The translations under genes and the position numbers were made by a program. The notes below the pieces were generated by a model. That model did no database searches. It saw nothing but the letters and a program-made list of their open reading frames with translations, and was not told the origin of the DNA. Positions 45,015 to 56,995 of a stretch of 64,000 bases of DNA are shown here, one piece after another (position 1 is the first letter of the stretch; each line of letters opens with the position of its first letter). Source of the DNA: Erinaceus europaeus (Eukaryota > Chordata > Mammalia > Eulipotyphla > Erinaceidae); NCBI RefSeq assembly GCF_950295315.1, contig NC_080180.1, positions 67,718,022 through 67,782,021 of the forward strand. The letters run 5' to 3'.

Positions 45015-45940
45015 TTTCATTTTTATTTAAAAAAACTGTTTTATGTATTATATGAGAGTAAGAAGTTGATAGGGGAGTGTGGATAGAAATGACACATACC
45101 TAGAGCCCTTCTTCCACATGCATGAAGCTCCTCCCCTGCTAGTGGGGACCATGGTATTTTACTGGGTTCTTGATCACTGTAATGTGTGTACATAACCAGG
45201 TCTTGCACCAAATACCCCCATACCTTTCTTATTTATAATGTCTGCTATTTAAAATGTTCTCTTTATTTATCATTTGATGCTGAGATATTAAGAAGAATAG
45301 GGAGGTTGGGATAGGGAGATTCAGAGATACCTGCAGTGCTACTTCATTAAATTCTCCTGATATGGCCTACAAAACTGTTTTACACAAAACTAATTCATGT
45401 ATCAAAAGGTGTGTGTCTTTCAAATTGAGTATAGTAGTTGTCTTTATGAGGTTGAAAGTTCAATCCTTCACTAGTCATTCGGGGTCATACTCTGGATTTT
45501 CTTTCTGCTTACCTCTCTGAAAAAAACAGAATATCATTGTAGTTCTCTATCAGTTTCAGAACCTCATGCATACCTGTTCTATTGTCTTCCAAGTATCATC
45601 CTAACCTGCACTACACCACATCAATAAATATTTTTAAAAAAATGTCTCTGGCCTTTTTTTTGATTTCGAGGTTATTGATAAGAATTTAATTGTGAAAGTG
45701 TTTTGTCATTCTGGACTATGTTTCACTGTGTCTTTGCTAATGTCTTTACATGAAATAACTTATTATGCATGCCTGGTTTTCCTTTCAAACAAGTTTCTTA
45801 TATTAGATGATGTTAACTGTGGTTGATCAACATAACTGCTTTTTATATAGTCTGTTTTATGTAATTTGCCATTGCTGTGGGTTGATCATGCTTAGGGGGA
45901 AATGACATTTGCAGAAGTGTTGGTATAAATGTTATGACTT
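45015..45940. other. AT-rich DNA with old SINE fragments, no gene
   Basis: 45040-45215 and 45260-45350 are decayed SINE pieces. The rest has no recognised element. Confidence 0.4.
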
Positions 45941-45944
45941 CTTT

Positions 45945-46135
45945 TTTAAATTTTTACTTATAAAGGGGAAATATTGGCCAGAACATAGGATGAGAGGGAT
46001 TTAATTCAACACAATTCCCAACATCAGAACTCAGTATTCCATCCCCACCCTTGCTAGCTTTTCTATTTTATCCCACTTAGAATATGGATCCAGGATCATT
46101 ATAGGCTGTGTAAGGTGCATTTTTTCCTCTAGAAT
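45945..46135. mobile_element. Fragment of an unidentified dispersed repeat
   Basis: 'cacaattcccaacatcagaa' and 'attccatccccaccc' are reminiscent of a retroelement I associate with hedgehog. Identity not certain. Confidence 0.3.
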
Positions 46136-46139
46136 TGCT

Positions 46140-46402
46140 GGCTCTTGGTGACTGCATCTTGAATCTACTGCTCCTGGAGGCTATTCCCCCTATTTTTGTT
46201 GCCCTTTTTTAGAAATCATTTTTGTGGTTATTATTGTTATTCATGTGGTTGTCATGGATAGGAAAGAGAAATGAAAACTGGGTGAGAGAAAGTAGCAACA
46301 CCTTGCAGGTACGGAGCAGGGGGCTGAAAACGGGATCCTTAGGCCGGACTCTGCACTTTAGGCTGTATGTACTAAACCCATTGCACTACAGCCCAACACC
46401 CA
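46140..46402 (-). mobile_element. tRNA-derived SINE, diverged
   Basis: 'ctcctggaggctattcccc' extension, body 'gcaccttgcaggtacgg'-like and head 'actacagcccaacaccc'. Confidence 0.75.
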
Positions 46403-46569
46403 AGAAGTTGCATTTTCTACTCTGTACCCTGTGCATCATTCTATGTTACCTTAGCCAGCTGCAACAGTGCCCCTGTCCCTAAAGTTCCATTGTTTTTTAA
46501 AAAATATATATTTACTTTTTGTTTCCCTTGTTCTTTTTTTTTTTTTAGAGGGACCTGATCAAAGTCCCC

Positions 46570-46850
46570 TACTTTTTTTCAAATATTTATTTTATTTATT
46601 CCCTTTGTTGCTCTTGTTTTAATGTTGTAGTTATTATTGTTGTTGTCGTTGTTGGATAGGACAGAGAAATGGAGAGAGGAGGGGAAGACAGAGAGGAGGA
46701 GAGAAAGATAGACACCTGCAGACCTGCTTCACCGCCTGTGAAGCAACTCCCCTGCAGGTGGGGAGCCGGGGCTCGAACCAGGATCCTTATGCCGGTCCTT
46801 GTGCTTTGCGCCACCTGCACTTAACCCTCTGCTCTACAGCCCGACTCCCT
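46570..46850 (-). mobile_element. tRNA-derived SINE, near full length
   Basis: T-rich tail at left, 'cctgcagacctgcttcacc', B-box-like 'ggggctcgaaccagg', head ending 'cagcccgactccc'. The next SINE starts at its right edge. Confidence 0.9.
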
Positions 46851-46851
46851 C

Positions 46852-47046
46852 TTTATCGTTCTTGAAGTTGTTGTTGTTCTTGTTGGATAGGGCTGAGAGA
46901 ATACAGAGAGGAGGTGAAGACAGGGAGAGAGAGGCAGAGACCTGCGGCGACTCCTGCAGATGGGTAGCCATGGTCTCGAACCACATTCCTTATGCAGGTC
47001 CTTTGCACCACCTGTGCCCAACCCGCTGCACTACCACCCAACTCCC
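46852..47046 (-). mobile_element. Truncated SINE abutting the previous one
   Basis: Body and head only ('ggtctcgaaccacattcc', 'actaccacccaactcccc'), same orientation. Confidence 0.85.
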
Positions 47047-47410
47047 CTAAAATTCCATTCTTATATGGAAAAATTTAATATTTCATTTACATTAAGGAGA
47101 GAAAATCAGAAAATCAGAGTATGATAGGCAGAAACAGAGAGAGATAGAGAGATACAGAGAAGTATCCCACAATACAAAAGCCTGTTTCAGTGTCTTAGGG
47201 ACTGGCCTTGAACCTGGGTTGTGCCATGGCAAAGGCAGTTCACTCTCACAAGTGCTTTTGCATAGATGAATGGTATTGGATTCTGGATACTGTTTCTTCT
47301 CCAAAGAGATCTGCACCTTTCTTCTTCCCATTCCCATGCTTTATGTAGTTTTCTGTGAAGGCTCAATTGAGCATGCCATGGGGGGAGCTCAGCTGCATTC
47401 TGCTGTGTGT

Positions 47411-47426
47411 CCACAATGTGGCAGCT
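47411..47426 (+). promoter_or_regulatory. CTCF-like motif, one core change
   Basis: CCACAATGTGGCAGCT; G-to-T in the AGG core is likely to weaken binding. Confidence 0.3.
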
Positions 47427-47654
47427 AGGCACATAATTTTGTGTAGAGATTTTACAGAATGAGGAGAGCTCAGGCTTTTTGCCCCATGGATGTCAAGGTT
47501 TGTATTGCACATAGGCTCCCATATGACATCTGTTCTTTCCTCTAGTGTGTAGGGCTTTCCCATTTGGCTTTCAAAGTGTATGGAGTTTCTCTTTCTAGTA
47601 AGACTCCATTGAGGGCTTGTGAATTCCCATGCTCAGCTGCACTGTGCTGAGTGT

Positions 47655-47670
47655 CCACAAGGGGACAAAA
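47655..47670 (+). promoter_or_regulatory. Degenerate CTCF-like motif
   Basis: CCACAAGGGGACAAAA; the right half is lost. Confidence 0.2.
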
Positions 47671-47940
47671 GAAGTGTGATGCTGAGGCATAGGGTAAGTG
47701 CCCTAGAATCAGTGGCCAAGTGTAGTGCCAGCTTGGTCTCTGGGCATGTCCAAAGAGCCTGGCCTATCAGAGCATAGGCACTATGTAGAGGAGCGGCCTC
47801 AGAAAACAGTGCAGCAATATGAGCCTATATAGGAGTTGTGGGTGTTGTGTTTGCAGAAATAGGCCAGTCAGCATACAGCAGGAGGTCCTTGGGACTGACA
47901 TTAATGAGCAAGAGTTGAGTGCTGTCTGGGCGTACCTCTC

Positions 47941-48375
47941 TGTTGTTTTCGATGGGTTATGTTGTTTTCGCCGGGATGGCTTCACGGGCGGATAACAGAT
48001 GACCAGGGACTTATGGTTGAGCTGTAGGCAGTATCTCTTTATTCATGCAGGACGCAGCACAATCTAAGATGAGCTAAGCTAAACTCAAGTACTGTAAAAC
48101 TCACAATGCTGTCTTTATATATACTTGCCAAGTAAGGTGGAAACAGGATGTGACATAGAGAGGGTGGAGAGAAAAGTGACTGAAAATCAGAGTGTGACAG
48201 AGAGGGGGCAGATTAGGTAAGAATCCTATCACTGAACCACAAATGCCCTGGAGGGTGGGTGGAACTTGTTAACAGTGGTTATGTAAATAGAATGAAGTGG
48301 TTATGTAAATAGAATAGTGTTAAGCAGGGGGGATTTAAACCCAATGAAACAGAAGGGGTCTCATGCATACCAACA
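47941..48375 (-). mobile_element. Solo LTR, minus strand
   Basis: On the minus strand it begins TGTTGGTATGC and ends CGAAAACAACA. AATAAA (minus) lies near 48039-48044, followed by R-U5 resembling that of the LTR at 36170 ('tggtcatctgttatccgcc'). Flanks CCTCTC (47935-47940) and CCTCTA (48376-48381) are a 6-bp duplication with one change. Uninterrupted sites with 'acctctagactgc' occur near 56210 and 62155. No internal genes. Confidence 0.8.
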
Positions 48376-49060
48376 CCTCTAGACTGCTGGCCAATCAAAG
48401 AACAGGAGCAGTGACCTTCAGTGACTTGGCACAAGGAAGTCTATCAGCACAGGCAGTGTTGTGAGGGTGGGCTTCAGGGAGCATCCTGTCAATGAGAGCC
48501 CAGTTGCCTGTTCTGGGGAGGAATCCCTTGATAAGGCGTCCTATCAGGCTCCAGCTGAATTGCTTTGCAGGTGGGCCACATGGATGCTGTCCAATGAGCA
48601 GCTAGTGGTGCCCCAGAGGGAGTGATGACATTATGGGCATACCTTAAGAACTGGCCTACTAGAGGGCAGTCCTCAGAAAGTTGCCTAGCAATCGGAGCCC
48701 AGAAATGGGGTTTTGGTGACTTGTCTTGAACCCAGCCCAATCTGATTTGACTAGAAGGGGCTCATGGGCCGGTCTTTAAGAGGCTGTCATGTGAGCCGGG
48801 AGGTCTGGTGGCAGTTCTCAACACCACTTGCCAATCAATAACTAGGCTGATATAATGATAATTAATAACTGATCCTCCTGGGCGTGTCCAAGGACAATGG
48901 CCAATGAGATTGATGGCAGGCATTCTAGGCATGTCCTAAGTCTCTGACCTATAGTTCCTGGGCAGTTAACAGTGGGTAGGCATTTTGAAGGAAGCCCACT
49001 AATGGAAACCCAGAGGTGCCCATTGTTGAGCATGCTTCCTTTTAATTGCAAATCAGATTC

Positions 49061-50126
49061 CAGCCAAGGAATATTACTTTCTTTGATAGGCCGGCTTGCC
49101 TGATTGTACTGTTGAAGTCTTATCAGGGCTATGGAGAATAGTAATGGTGAGAGTTAAAGACTTTAGGCTAATGGTTTCAGTTCCTTTTCACGTTGAGTGC
49201 TGAATCTTGCCAAAGCTTGATGACTATTTCCATTTTTGCAGTTGTGATTGGTGTGTTTAGGCTATCTACTTCCTTTTTCTTGTATCTTGCTAGGTGATAA
49301 GGCTGTAAGATTCCATATTTTAAGATTATTCTCTTTCATAGTTTTGAAATATTTAACTCATAAGGCCATGAAGTTTATTTTCATTGGCTTTGTTGTGAGG
49401 GTACTGTGGTTTGCATTGTTAGTTCGACTGCTTTTTTTATGTTTCAAATATTTTTCTATTGTTGCAGTTTAACAATGTTTTGTTATAATGACCTGTTCTA
49501 ATCTGAATCCTCAAACTGTAATAGATTCAAGTAGACTACGGGAGCATTTAGATATTCACCATAGCGACATGGAAACATGACTTACATTTTCTGCCCCATT
49601 TTATCCTTTACCCCCAAAATGACAAGATTCCAATTTTCTCTGTTTACATAAATTACATCACTATTAGAGATATCTGTAGAGATAATACTACCCTTTAGAA
49701 AACATGAGGCAGCAGAAATGGACATAACATTTTGCTGCTCTACCAGTTTTCTCCCTAAGTACTGTAACATATTTTGTTATTTTTTTGTAACAGGTTTATT
49801 GATGGAACTCACATTCTGAAGCAATGTCAGTGCTCATAATAGCCATTGTTTATTTTTTTCTTCCTTTTTTGAGAGTGTTTGAGAGGCAAAGAATGGAACC
49901 AACTAGCACTCCTCAAGAACTCACAAAGCAACTCCCATTATTTGGGACTGTGCCTCAAAGTTCATTACTTACACATGTAGCCTGCATTTTTGCAAGTGAG
50001 CTACCACCCAAACTTACTACTTTTTGGTAATGTGTGCTTTGCATTATTTGGTAATGTGTGCTAAGCATTCATGCCCTTGAGGGCATGAATCCCTTAACAC
50101 AGAGACATAATCACCTGACACACAGA

Positions 50127-50170
<44 letters not shown>

Positions 50171-51180
50171 CACACTGAGCTACAATATACTCATCTAGGG
50201 TGGGTATTGTATCTTTTTTTCAACAGGATCTGAATTCCTAAAACCATTGTGAAGGTAGGTGCTGCTCCTTTCAGGCACAGAAAAAAAAACTTCGGACCTC
50301 ATCAAAAAAAGGTAAGGAGTAGTGAGAATAGTTGAGAGAGTTAAACAGGTTAAGTGTGTATGGTTAGTTTTAGGTTTTAAGTTTGAACTGGGGCTCACAG
50401 CCTTCTAGTTATCTTCCACTAACTTTTCTCTCTTTCTGGAAGTGTTAACCAAAATTATTTGGCACACAGATGGTAGCAGTTATGGGCCCTGTAATTTCCT
50501 CTTGTGGCATCAGGCTTTATATTCTATGTCATCTGAACTTTAGAGGTATACAAGTACACATTCTGTGAGTTAGAAACTTGTTTTTAGAAAGTATGTGTGT
50601 AGATAAGGGAATATGTCTGAGTTTGAATTTGAAGAGTTTGCATTAGAGGTTAAGTTCAGATGAGTGTTCAAGCCAGTATTCAAATACTACTTATAACCCT
50701 GATGGTGGTTATATGTTTGGCTGTCTCATACAAATACTTGTCTCAAATCTCTTTTCCTCTTAATTCCTGATAGTATTTTTTTAAACACCCAAGAGCTTTC
50801 ATGTTGCACATGTGAGTCCTCCCAGTTTTAGCCCTCTCTGCCACAAAAATATTATCAGACTCAGAGTATTGGCGTCAAGGCTATTGCAAACAGATTGTTC
50901 ACCCCATATATAGCACAAATATAATCTGTGAGTTCAGTGCATATAGCCATTTCCACATGCACCCAACCCAAACATATGGTTGTGTTTGCTTAGAGAAGCT
51001 ATATATGAGTGTTAGAGTAGGTCTTCAGTGTCTTTATCACTCTCCTTATCACTCTTGTGCTGTTGTCAGAGCCTCAGCGCTTGATTACTTTCAGCAACCA
51101 CCTTCACACATTTCATACATATAATAACTGTGTACGTAACCTATGAAATTAACATGTTTAAATGTACAGAATAGTGGTGT
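49061..51180. other. AT-rich DNA without recognised gene
   Basis: 49070-49220 is homologous to 63655-63800, so the duplicate extends past the composite end. An (AC)n tract is at 50124-50168. Frames are short. Nothing recognised elsewhere. Confidence 0.5.
50124..50168. repeat. (AC)n microsatellite
   Basis: About 22 AC units. Confidence 0.95.
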
Positions 51181-51182
51181 TC

Positions 51183-51198
51183 TGTCGCCCTCTTGTGG
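51183..51198 (-). promoter_or_regulatory. CTCF-like motif beside telomere-like tract
   Basis: Minus strand CCACAAGAGGGCGACA, with the GGGCG-type core of strong CTCF sites. A short remnant of the composite element ('gacatttagcagaatgcacc') follows it. Confidence 0.45.
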
Positions 51199-51254
51199 AC
51201 ATTTAGCAGAATGCACCAGAGAACAGAAAAAATGTTGAGTTTAGGATATTATTT

Positions 51255-51350
51255 GCAGTTTAGGGTTAGAAATTAGAGTTAGGGTTGGGGTTAGGGTTGT
51301 TAGCTTAATGGTTGTTAGGGATGTTAAGGTTAGGGCTAGGGTTTAGGCTG
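51255..51350 (+). repeat. Degenerate interstitial telomere-like repeat
   Basis: Exact TTAGGG at 51260, 51279, 51291, 51315 and 51330, with variants (TTGGGG, TTAGAG, CTAGGG) between. Confidence 0.75.
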
Positions 51351-51394
51351 GATGTGTCATAACTCTGACCCTTTTTTAGTTTTTACAATTTAGT

Positions 51395-51655
51395 TAGGTG
51401 TAAGGATCCTGGTTCGAGCCCTCAGCTCCCCACCTGCAGGGGAGTCACTTCACAGGCGGTGAAGTAGGTCTGCAGGTGTCTATCTTTCTCTCCCCTTCTA
51501 TGTCTTCCCCATCTCTCTCTATTTCTCTCTGTTCTATCCAACAACGAATTGCGTTTACAAGGGCAATAATAATAACCACAACAAATGGCCTCCAGGAGCG
51601 GTGGATTCATGGTGCAGGCACTGAGCCCAGCAATAACCCTGGAGGAGGAAAAAAA
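51395..51655 (+). mobile_element. SINE lacking its 5' head
   Basis: Starts at 'ggatcctggttcgagccc' (B-box-like) and runs through the body to the long-variant end 'gcaataaccctggaggagg'. The A-box region is missing. Confidence 0.85.
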
Positions 51656-51699
51656 GAGATAACAGAGCAGAGAGGCCCCTAGAACAGCCCTACTTCCAC

Positions 51700-52640
51700 A
51701 GGAAAGGCAGCACTGCTAGTCTCTGACACACTTCCAAGAAGCCTACTGCCATTCATCTGGAAAGGGCTCACTTCCCCAGTGACAGCTCCTGAACTTCAGC
51801 CAGCCCTCAACATGGCCAGGGACTGGTGACAATGCACCCTTGCCCTTCCTTTACTCTCATTGCTAAGGACTGTCTGGTTCCACCCAGGTACTGGGAGGGT
51901 CTGTGCTCTTCCTGTGTGATTCGCAGCTAATACCAGGACCATCTATGGTGCCCTTCCCTGAAGCTCCTTGTTAGGACTCTGAGGATACCCCCAGCACTTC
52001 TGCTTGACTTTGATTGGCTGTGTTTTAGAGAAAGCCCCCCCCCCCAGAGTAGTAACCTGTGCTCTCATTGGCCAGCTTCTCTCTGAGCACCACCCCAGGA
52101 CCACTGCCTGTCCTGATTGGCCAGTCCTTAGGGGCAGTCTATGAAGGTGAGTACTCTTGGTTCATGATAGGTCAGAAGTCTCAAGGACAGCCTACCCAGC
52201 CCTCCCTTCATGCTCCTTTGGCAGTGTCTTTAAGGCTTGCCTCAGAAGCGCCTTCACTGGACTCTGATTGGTGTGTATCTCCAAACATGCACCCCTTAGT
52301 GCTTGTCTGGTCTCTCATTTCTGGGCTGTTTTCTGAGGCCTGCCTTCTGGACAATGCTGCCACCTTGTGGGCACACAGCAGAATGCAGTAGTGCTCCTAT
52401 TCTGCAAATTCCAGTGCAATGTTATCAGAGAAAGCAGACATGGGAAGAGCCAAGTTGGGCAGTGACTAGGGAAAGAAAGTCTTGTGAATCCAGTGTGCCA
52501 TTCATTCATGCAAAAGCACTTGTGCAGAGGGAAATGCACACATCACAGTGAACTTACCTTATGTACACAACCCAGGATCAAGCCCAGTCCCTAACACTGA
52601 GAGAGGTTTCAGAGCTATCATGATATGTACATTTGCAAAG
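51700..52640 (-). repeat. Composite element E7, inverted
   Basis: Array part 51720-52340 with ATTGG cores at 52013, 52067, 52116 and 52267 (spacings 54, 49 and 151 bp, so the last equals three periods), then one CTCF-like site and the inverted leader. Closest relative is E3. Confidence 0.75.
52355..52370 (-). promoter_or_regulatory. CTCF-like motif
   Basis: Minus strand CCACAAGGTGGCAGCA, the exact family form. Confidence 0.5.
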
Positions 52641-52839
52641 AGCATTCCCTTATATATGAATGAGACAAAGGGGAAGACAGACAGCATCTCTCTGGACTGT
52701 GTGGACCCCTAGTCCTCTCTCCATGGTGCACCCCTGCCTTGGGCTGGAACCAAAGATACAGGCCAGCCGTATGCATCTTTCACAACAGGCAGTCAGTCCT
52801 ATGAGCAGCCATCATGCTTAACCTCCGCCACCCTCCCCA

Positions 52840-54240
52840 ATTCCCCACCCTCAGCCCCACTAAGTTTCTATGGCCTTGATGTGCCTCCAGAGGGCTGGGG
52901 CATTATAACTGCCATAGGATTAGGGAGACTGCCCTGGCCTAGGTGAAGCCTCATCTGCCTGGCTTCTGCCCAGCTGCTTGAAGTTTGGGATTAAATGCTC
53001 CAGCTTCTCCTGGTGCTGGGTGGTGGCTGTGTGTTGTGCCCATGCTCACCCCCCCCCCCAAGGGCAGACTCCTAAGGGCGCCACTGTGATCATGGCGGGA
53101 AAGGGGATGACCATGAACTAGAGGACTCAGGCTGGAGCCCCTGGTCTGCTTTTTCCATTAGGCCCCCTTCCAGTATCCTGTCCTATGGTTGTGAGAATAG
53201 GGGAGTGACAGGCTATAGAGCTGTGTCCTCCATTCTGTGAAATTCCAGTATGTAATCTAGAGCCTCCCACATACAAGGTCTTCACTCTACAACACTACAG
53301 GGACTCAGGCCTGGTCATCTCAGTTCAGCTTTCGTGCTGTCTCCCACCCCACCTTCAGTATTCCTAAGAGTTTATTTATTTTTAAATTATTTTTTAATTA
53401 TCTTTATTGGATGGAGACAGTCAGAAGTCAAGAGCAAAGGGGTGATAGAGAGGGAACGATACAGAGTGACACCTGCATTATAATGTATGCGTTTAACCAG
53501 GTGCACCACCCCAGCCCCCCCAAGATGTTATTTATTTAAAAAATTATATATTATAAAATCATATATATTTTTAATATTTATTCCATTTTGTTGCATTTGT
53601 TTTATTGTTGAGGTTATTAATTATTGTTATTGATATTGTCATTGTTGGATAGGACTGAGGAGGGGAACACAGAGAGGTCCAGATAAAGAGACATGTGCAG
53701 ACCTGCTTCACCAGTTGTGAAGTGATTCCCTGCAGGTAGGGACCTGGGGTCTCAAACCTGGATGCTTACAGTGGTCATTGTGCTTCGCACTACCTGCTAC
53801 TGCCCGACTCTGCCCAAAAAGTGTATTGTAGTAAGTTGGATAAGAAAGGGGTACAGAGTTAGCGACACCACAGCACTGCCTTCTTTGGGTTTTAAGTTGC
53901 AGGTTTCACATCCTTTCGTATCACCTTCCCTGATCCTTAAACTCTATTGTTTAATCTTAATTTTACTTTATTCTTTTTAAAGCTATGTTATTTATGTGGA
54001 AGGGACAGATGAGTTGTGGTGCTTGAGACCTGTAGCACTGTTTCACTTTTTGTGAAGTTTTCCCTCTGCTTGTGAGTACTGGGCCTTTAACCCCGGTCCT
54101 TGTGCATTGTAACATGTGTGCACCACTATCTTTCCCCTACTGTATTTACTTTTTTACTAGGACACTGGTACACTCCAGCTTGTAGTGGCATGGGGTATAG
54201 AGCCTGAGACTTTGAAACCTCAGACACAAGATTTTATTTC
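52840..54240 (+). repeat. Segmental duplicate of 24600-25640 with SINE insertions
   Basis: Same order of blocks as at 24.6-25.6 kb, interrupted by SINEs at about 53370-53523 and 53565-53815 (both minus). The CpG-rich part of P1 is not present upstream here. Confidence 0.75.
53565..53815 (-). mobile_element. tRNA-derived SINE, diverged
   Basis: T-rich left end, 'cagacctgcttcaccag', head 'ctactgcccgactctgcc'. Confidence 0.8.
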
Positions 54241-54553
54241 TTTCTGCCTCCAGGGTCATTGATTAGACACAGTCCCTGCACCAGGAATCCACTGTTCCTG
54301 GAGGCCAATTTTCCTTTTGTTGCCCTGGTTCTTTTATCATTGTTATTATTATCACTGTTATTGTTGTTGGATAGGACAGTTAAATGGACAGAGCAGGGGA
54401 AGACAGGTGAGAGAAAGACCTGCAGACCTGTTTCACCACCTGTGAAGCAAGTCCTCTGCAGGTGGGAGCCAGGGTCTCTAACTGGGATACTTATGCTGAT
54501 CTTTGTGCTTCACGCCACAAGTACTTAACCCTTTGTGCTACCGCCCAACCCCC
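54236..54553 (-). mobile_element. SINE, long variant
   Basis: Extension 'gcctccagggtcattg', body 'ctgcagacctgtttcacc', head 'gctaccgcccaacccc'. Confidence 0.85.
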
Positions 54554-54622
54554 TAGACATGAGATTATTATTACATGAACACTGTGCCGAACACTGTGCC
54601 GTCTATAATTGTCATGTATTCA

Positions 54623-54775
54623 CATATATATATATATATATATATTTGTTATTGATTGCTTCATGAGGAATGATAGGAGAGAAAGAACCAGACATCACTC
54701 TGGTACATATGCTGCCAGGTATTGAACTCAGGACCTCATGCCTTATTTATTATGCCACCTCCCAGACCAATATGA
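54623..54775 (-). mobile_element. TA microsatellite and SINE of the 'agagtgatgtctggttc' family
   Basis: (TA)n at 54625-54646 forms the tail; then 'cagacatcactctggtac' and head 'atgccacctcccagacc'. Confidence 0.8.
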
Positions 54776-54811
54776 TGATATATTATATAGTTTAAAACAT
54801 TTGTAACTTAA

Positions 54812-55089
54812 AAAAATATTTATTTTATTTATTTATCCCCTTTTGTTGCCCTTGTTGTTTTCTTGTTGTAGTTATTGCTGTTGTCATTGTTGGGTAGGAC
54901 AGAGAGAAATGGAGATGGGAGGGGGAATACAGAGAGGGAGAGAAAGATAGAAACCTGCAGACCTACTTCACCGCTTGTGAAGCGACCCCCCTGCAGGTGG
55001 GGATCCAGGCCTCGAACCAGGATCCTTACGCAGGTCCTTGTGCTTAGCGCCACCTGTGCTTAACCCTCTGCGCTACAGCCCGACTCCCC
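54812..55089 (-). mobile_element. tRNA-derived SINE, near full length
   Basis: T-rich tail, 'ggcctcgaaccaggatcc' B-box region, head 'gctacagcccgactcccc'. Confidence 0.9.
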
Positions 55090-55689
55090 TTTGCCTGGTT
55101 TTGAATACAAAGGAGATTCTTTTACTTCAGAGCCTATTATGACTTCTAAGTATCCTTCATTATCCCTTTCTATCTCTCAGGTCAGTGGGTAGGTACGTTT
55201 ACACATTGGAGTGCACAAAGTCTCAGAAGTCCCTGATGGCCATATGCCAGGAGAAATCTCCATGAGTGCTTTAGCAGGGCTCCAAATGTCTCTTTGTTTT
55301 ATCACTGTCTCTCTCTTCCCTCTCAATTCATCTGTTTATCCAATAATCGATAAATTATAATATGAGGTTACACCCATGCTCACTTACACTCACGTGCCAA
55401 TGAAGAGATTTGAGTGTGAGAGACAGGCAGACAGAAACAGAAAGAAGACTCCCCCTGCACAAAATCCTGCCCCAGTGTCTTAGGGACTGGGGTTGAAGCT
55501 GGGTTGTGGCATGCAAAAGCCAGTTCTCTCTGCAAAAGTGCTTTTGTATATTTGTCACATTGCATTTGGATACGGTTCCTTCTCCAAAGCGATCCTCACC
55601 TTTGCTCTTCCTCTTCCCAGGCTTTGTGTAATTTTCTGTGAAGACTTGATTGAGAATGGCATGGGTATCTCAGTTGCATTCTGCTGTGT

Positions 55690-55705
55690 CCACAAGGTGG
55701 CAGAA
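55690..55705 (+). promoter_or_regulatory. CTCF-like motif
   Basis: CCACAAGGTGGCAGAA. Confidence 0.45.
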
Positions 55706-56261
55706 AAGCTCATAGTTTTGTGTAGATTTTGTAGAATGAGAATTCCAGTTCTTTGACCCGTGGATGTCAAGTTTTATATTCCACATATGTTCCCCATGAC
55801 CTCTTTTATTTCCTTTCATGTCTAGGGCTCCCCCATTTGGCTTTCCAAGTGGATGGGGTTTCTCTCTCTTTCTGGGAAGACTCCATTGAGAGCTTGTGAA
55901 TTCCCATGCTCTGCTGCATTATGCTGAGTGTCCACAAGTGCGAGACTGAGGCATAGGGCAAGTGCCCTAGAATCAATGGCCAGGTGTAGTGCCAGCTAGG
56001 TTTCTGGGTATGCCCAAATAGCTTGGCCTATCATATTAAGGCACTGTCCAGAGCAGGGGCCTCAGAAAACAGTCCAGCAATAAGAGCCCAGGTAGGAGTT
56101 GTGGAGGTTGTGTTTGCAGAAACAGGCCAGTAAGGGTAAAGCAGACAATCATTGGGATGGACCACAGAGTCATTGCCCAATGAGCATGAGTCCATGTCCC
56201 TGTGGGCGTACCTCTAGACTGCCGCCCAATCACAGAAGTGCATTGAGTTTCAGGGGTATGG

Positions 56262-56394
56262 CCCAAGCATCACAGGCAGTATTGCTAGGTTCAGCCTCAG
56301 CATGCAGCCCAAGCATCACAGGCAGTGTTGCTAGGTTCAGCCTCAGCATGCAGCCATCACAGGCAGTGTTGCTAGGTTCAGCCTCAGCATGCAG
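56262..56394 (+). repeat. 46-bp minisatellite, three copies
   Basis: Units 56262-56307, 56308-56353 and a 41-bp unit 56354-56394 that lacks five bases near its start. It lies in the CCAAT array and is unique to this copy. Confidence 0.9.
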
Positions 56395-56995
56395 CTGAGT
56401 TGCCTGCTCTGGGGAAGAGCCTTTGAAAGTCGTCCTATCAGGGTCCAGCGGAAGGGCCTACGAAGTGGGCCACCTGGATGCTCTCCAATGAGCAGCTAGG
56501 GTAATTCAAACCCCAGAGGGAGCTATGACCTTCCTAGGCATGCCTTAAAAATTGGGCTCTTAGTTGGCAGTCCTCAGAGAGTAACCTAGGAATGGTAGTC
56601 TAGAAATGGGGTTGTTTGGGCTGGTTACTTAGACAAGATTTGAGCAGAAGTGGCATATGGGTGGTCTGTTCAGTGAGCATGTGGGTAGGGTAAGGTGGGC
56701 AGTAAATAAGACCACTGGCATATCACTGACCCTGGGCACTGATCCTCTTGGGCGTATCCAAGGATACTGGCCAATGATATTGATGGCAGGCATTCTGGGC
56801 ATTTCCTAAGCCTCTGTCTGATCAGATCTTGGACAGTCAACTGTGTGCGGGCCTTCTGAAGGAAGCTCACTAATGGGAGCCCAGAGGTGGCCTTTGTTGA
56901 GCATGCTTCCTTTAAGTGCAAATCAGAGTCCAGCCAAGGACACTCAAGGCCAGGTCTTAGAGATGCTGTACACTGAGGTGGGGAGGGATCCATGC

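Larger units (their letters stand above)
47080..49060 (+). repeat. Composite element E6 with LTR inside
   Basis: Leader 47160-47405, CTCF-like sites at 47411 and 47655 (244 bp apart), then a decayed CCAAT array (47690-49000) split by an LTR (47941-48375). Many GC boxes have lost CpG (for example 'gggcatgtccaaag' near 47740), while some remain ('gggcgtgtccaagg' near 48880). It ends 'tgagcatgcttccttttaa' as in 56-62 kb copies. Confidence 0.75.
55370..56960 (+). repeat. Composite element E8
   Basis: Leader 55470-55685, CTCF-like site at 55690, decayed second site near 55932, then an array with reduced CpG (55980-56880) containing a 46-bp minisatellite (56262-56394), and the terminal 'gcatgcttcctttaagtgc' segment. 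Confidence 0.7.
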
